Shown piece after piece: positions 13,324 to 13,784 of a stretch of 13,784 nt of DNA (positions within the stretch are counted from its first letter, which is position 1; the number at the start of each line of letters is the position of its first letter). The stretch is from Bacteroidota bacterium (lineage in GTDB: Bacteria > Bacteroidota > Bacteroidia > B-17B0 > Aurantibacillaceae): the NCBI GenBank assembly GCA_947474485.1, contig CANJJP010000006.1, positions 1-13,784 of the forward strand, written 5' to 3'. The position numbers were made by a program, and so were the translations under genes. Below the pieces are notes generated by a model. The model did not search any database, was not told where the DNA came from, and saw nothing but the letters and a program-made list of their open reading frames with translations.

Positions 13324-13784
13324 ATGAGCAAACCTTTTATTAAATCCGTATTTACTAGCTTACTTTTATTTTTTTTAGTATTTAATGTTTCAGCAAAAAA
13401 AGATACAGTTGCAATAAGTAAAGCCTTTCTTAAAAAGATAATTAAACTTGATATAAAAGGAAAAGGTGGATTCCAAGGAGAATGCTTGAGTATGAAAATT
13501 AAAAACAACTCTGCTGACTCTATACTTATTTTTATTGAAGCAGGTTGGCGGTTCGATTCGAGTGATTCTACCATGCAAGATATTTTAGTTGTGAAAGATC
13601 AGTATTTACCCCTAGCTAAAAAGCAAGAGAAAACATTTGGCGTGGAAGGTTTTTGCTGTCAGGCACATAACAGATCACCTACCGAAAAATCGAAGTTTGC
13701 TATTGGCGATAGCGCTAAAAATCAACTTAGGACCATAGCTAAGTACCTTAATAAAATAAAAGTATCTATTAGTAATATACAAAG
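13324..13784 (+). CDS. Secreted protein of unknown family (partial, open at the right edge)
   Basis: The frame begins at ATG 13324 and is still open at the last base, giving 153 residues of an unfinished protein. Residues 1-24 are a signal peptide (FIKSVFTSLLLFFLVFNVSA). The mature part begins KKDTVAISK and shows GKGGFQGECLSMKIKNNSADSILIFIEAGWRF, then QDILVVKDQYL, then VEGFCCQAHNRSP. This is a beta-rich pattern with three Cys (one in GEC, a vicinal pair in FCCQ) that may be disulfide-bonded or bind metal. I have a loose memory of similar exported Bacteroidota proteins with GGxxGEC and GFCCQAxN blocks but no named function. The strand and position suggest a single gene after the TPR/SprB-repeat operon. 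Confidence 0.75.
   Translation, partial: MSKPFIKSVFTSLLLFFLVFNVSAKKDTVAISKAFLKKIIKLDIKGKGGFQGECLSMKIKNNSADSILIFIEAGWRFDSSDSTMQDILVVKDQYLPLAKKQEKTFGVEGFCCQAHNRSPTEKSKFAIGDSAKNQLRTIAKYLNKIKVSISNIQ

Noticed and set aside
13311..13578. Two minus-strand open frames near the right edge
   Set aside because: Both are antisense to the signal-peptide-bearing partial gene that starts at ATG 13324.

Overview
The window looks like a chromosomal segment of a low-GC member of the Bacteroidota. Four things point there: promoters of the TAnnTTTG type, a quinol-oxidising alternative complex III subunit of the Bacteroidota kind, two probable type IX secretion (T9SS) substrates (one with a type B gliding-motility C-terminal domain, one with a type A-like C-terminus), and A-rich leaders in place of strong Shine-Dalgarno sites. 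I see no mobile element, tRNA, rRNA or CRISPR array. No stretch longer than about 225 bases lacks a gene.

Layout. Bases 1-727 (minus) hold the N-terminal 242 residues of an ActA-like multihaem cytochrome c, which runs off the left edge. Bases 927-2159 (minus) hold a secreted Kelch-repeat protein, divergent from murI (glutamate racemase, plus). Bases 3250-5498 (plus) hold a two-component pair: a soluble PAS histidine kinase and a response regulator whose receiver is fused to a Crp/Fnr-type sensor and helix-turn-helix. Convergent with it is a minus-strand operon (7096 to 5487) of a DoxX-like membrane protein, a tandem universal stress protein and an unrecognised 117-residue protein. Divergent from that operon is a small membrane protein (7292-7630), closed by a bidirectional terminator.

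The right half is more ordinary. It has nfu (Fe-S carrier, minus) divergent from nadB (L-aspartate oxidase, plus), a minus-strand amidohydrolase plus a small secreted protein, a plus-strand pair of a TPR protein and a mini SprB-repeat/type B T9SS protein, and the start of another secreted protein cut by the right edge.

The most interesting signal is regulatory. The promoter regions of the kinase/regulator pair, the DoxX-USP operon and the small membrane protein each carry an FNR/CRP-like TGA-N6-TCA palindrome. In all three its centre lies exactly 33 bp from the centre of a TAnnTTTG-like -7 element, which is class II activator geometry. Each also has a second full or half site 22-23 bp further upstream. 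Four full copies fall within 102 bp (7143-7244). The response regulator keeps the Glu and Arg that read this core in CRP and FNR. I infer a compact self-regulated stress circuit: PAS kinase, then REC-Crp regulator, then DoxX/USP/117-aa protein and the small membrane protein. The PAS domain has a His aligned by eye with the FixL haem ligand, so a redox or oxygen signal is possible but unproven.
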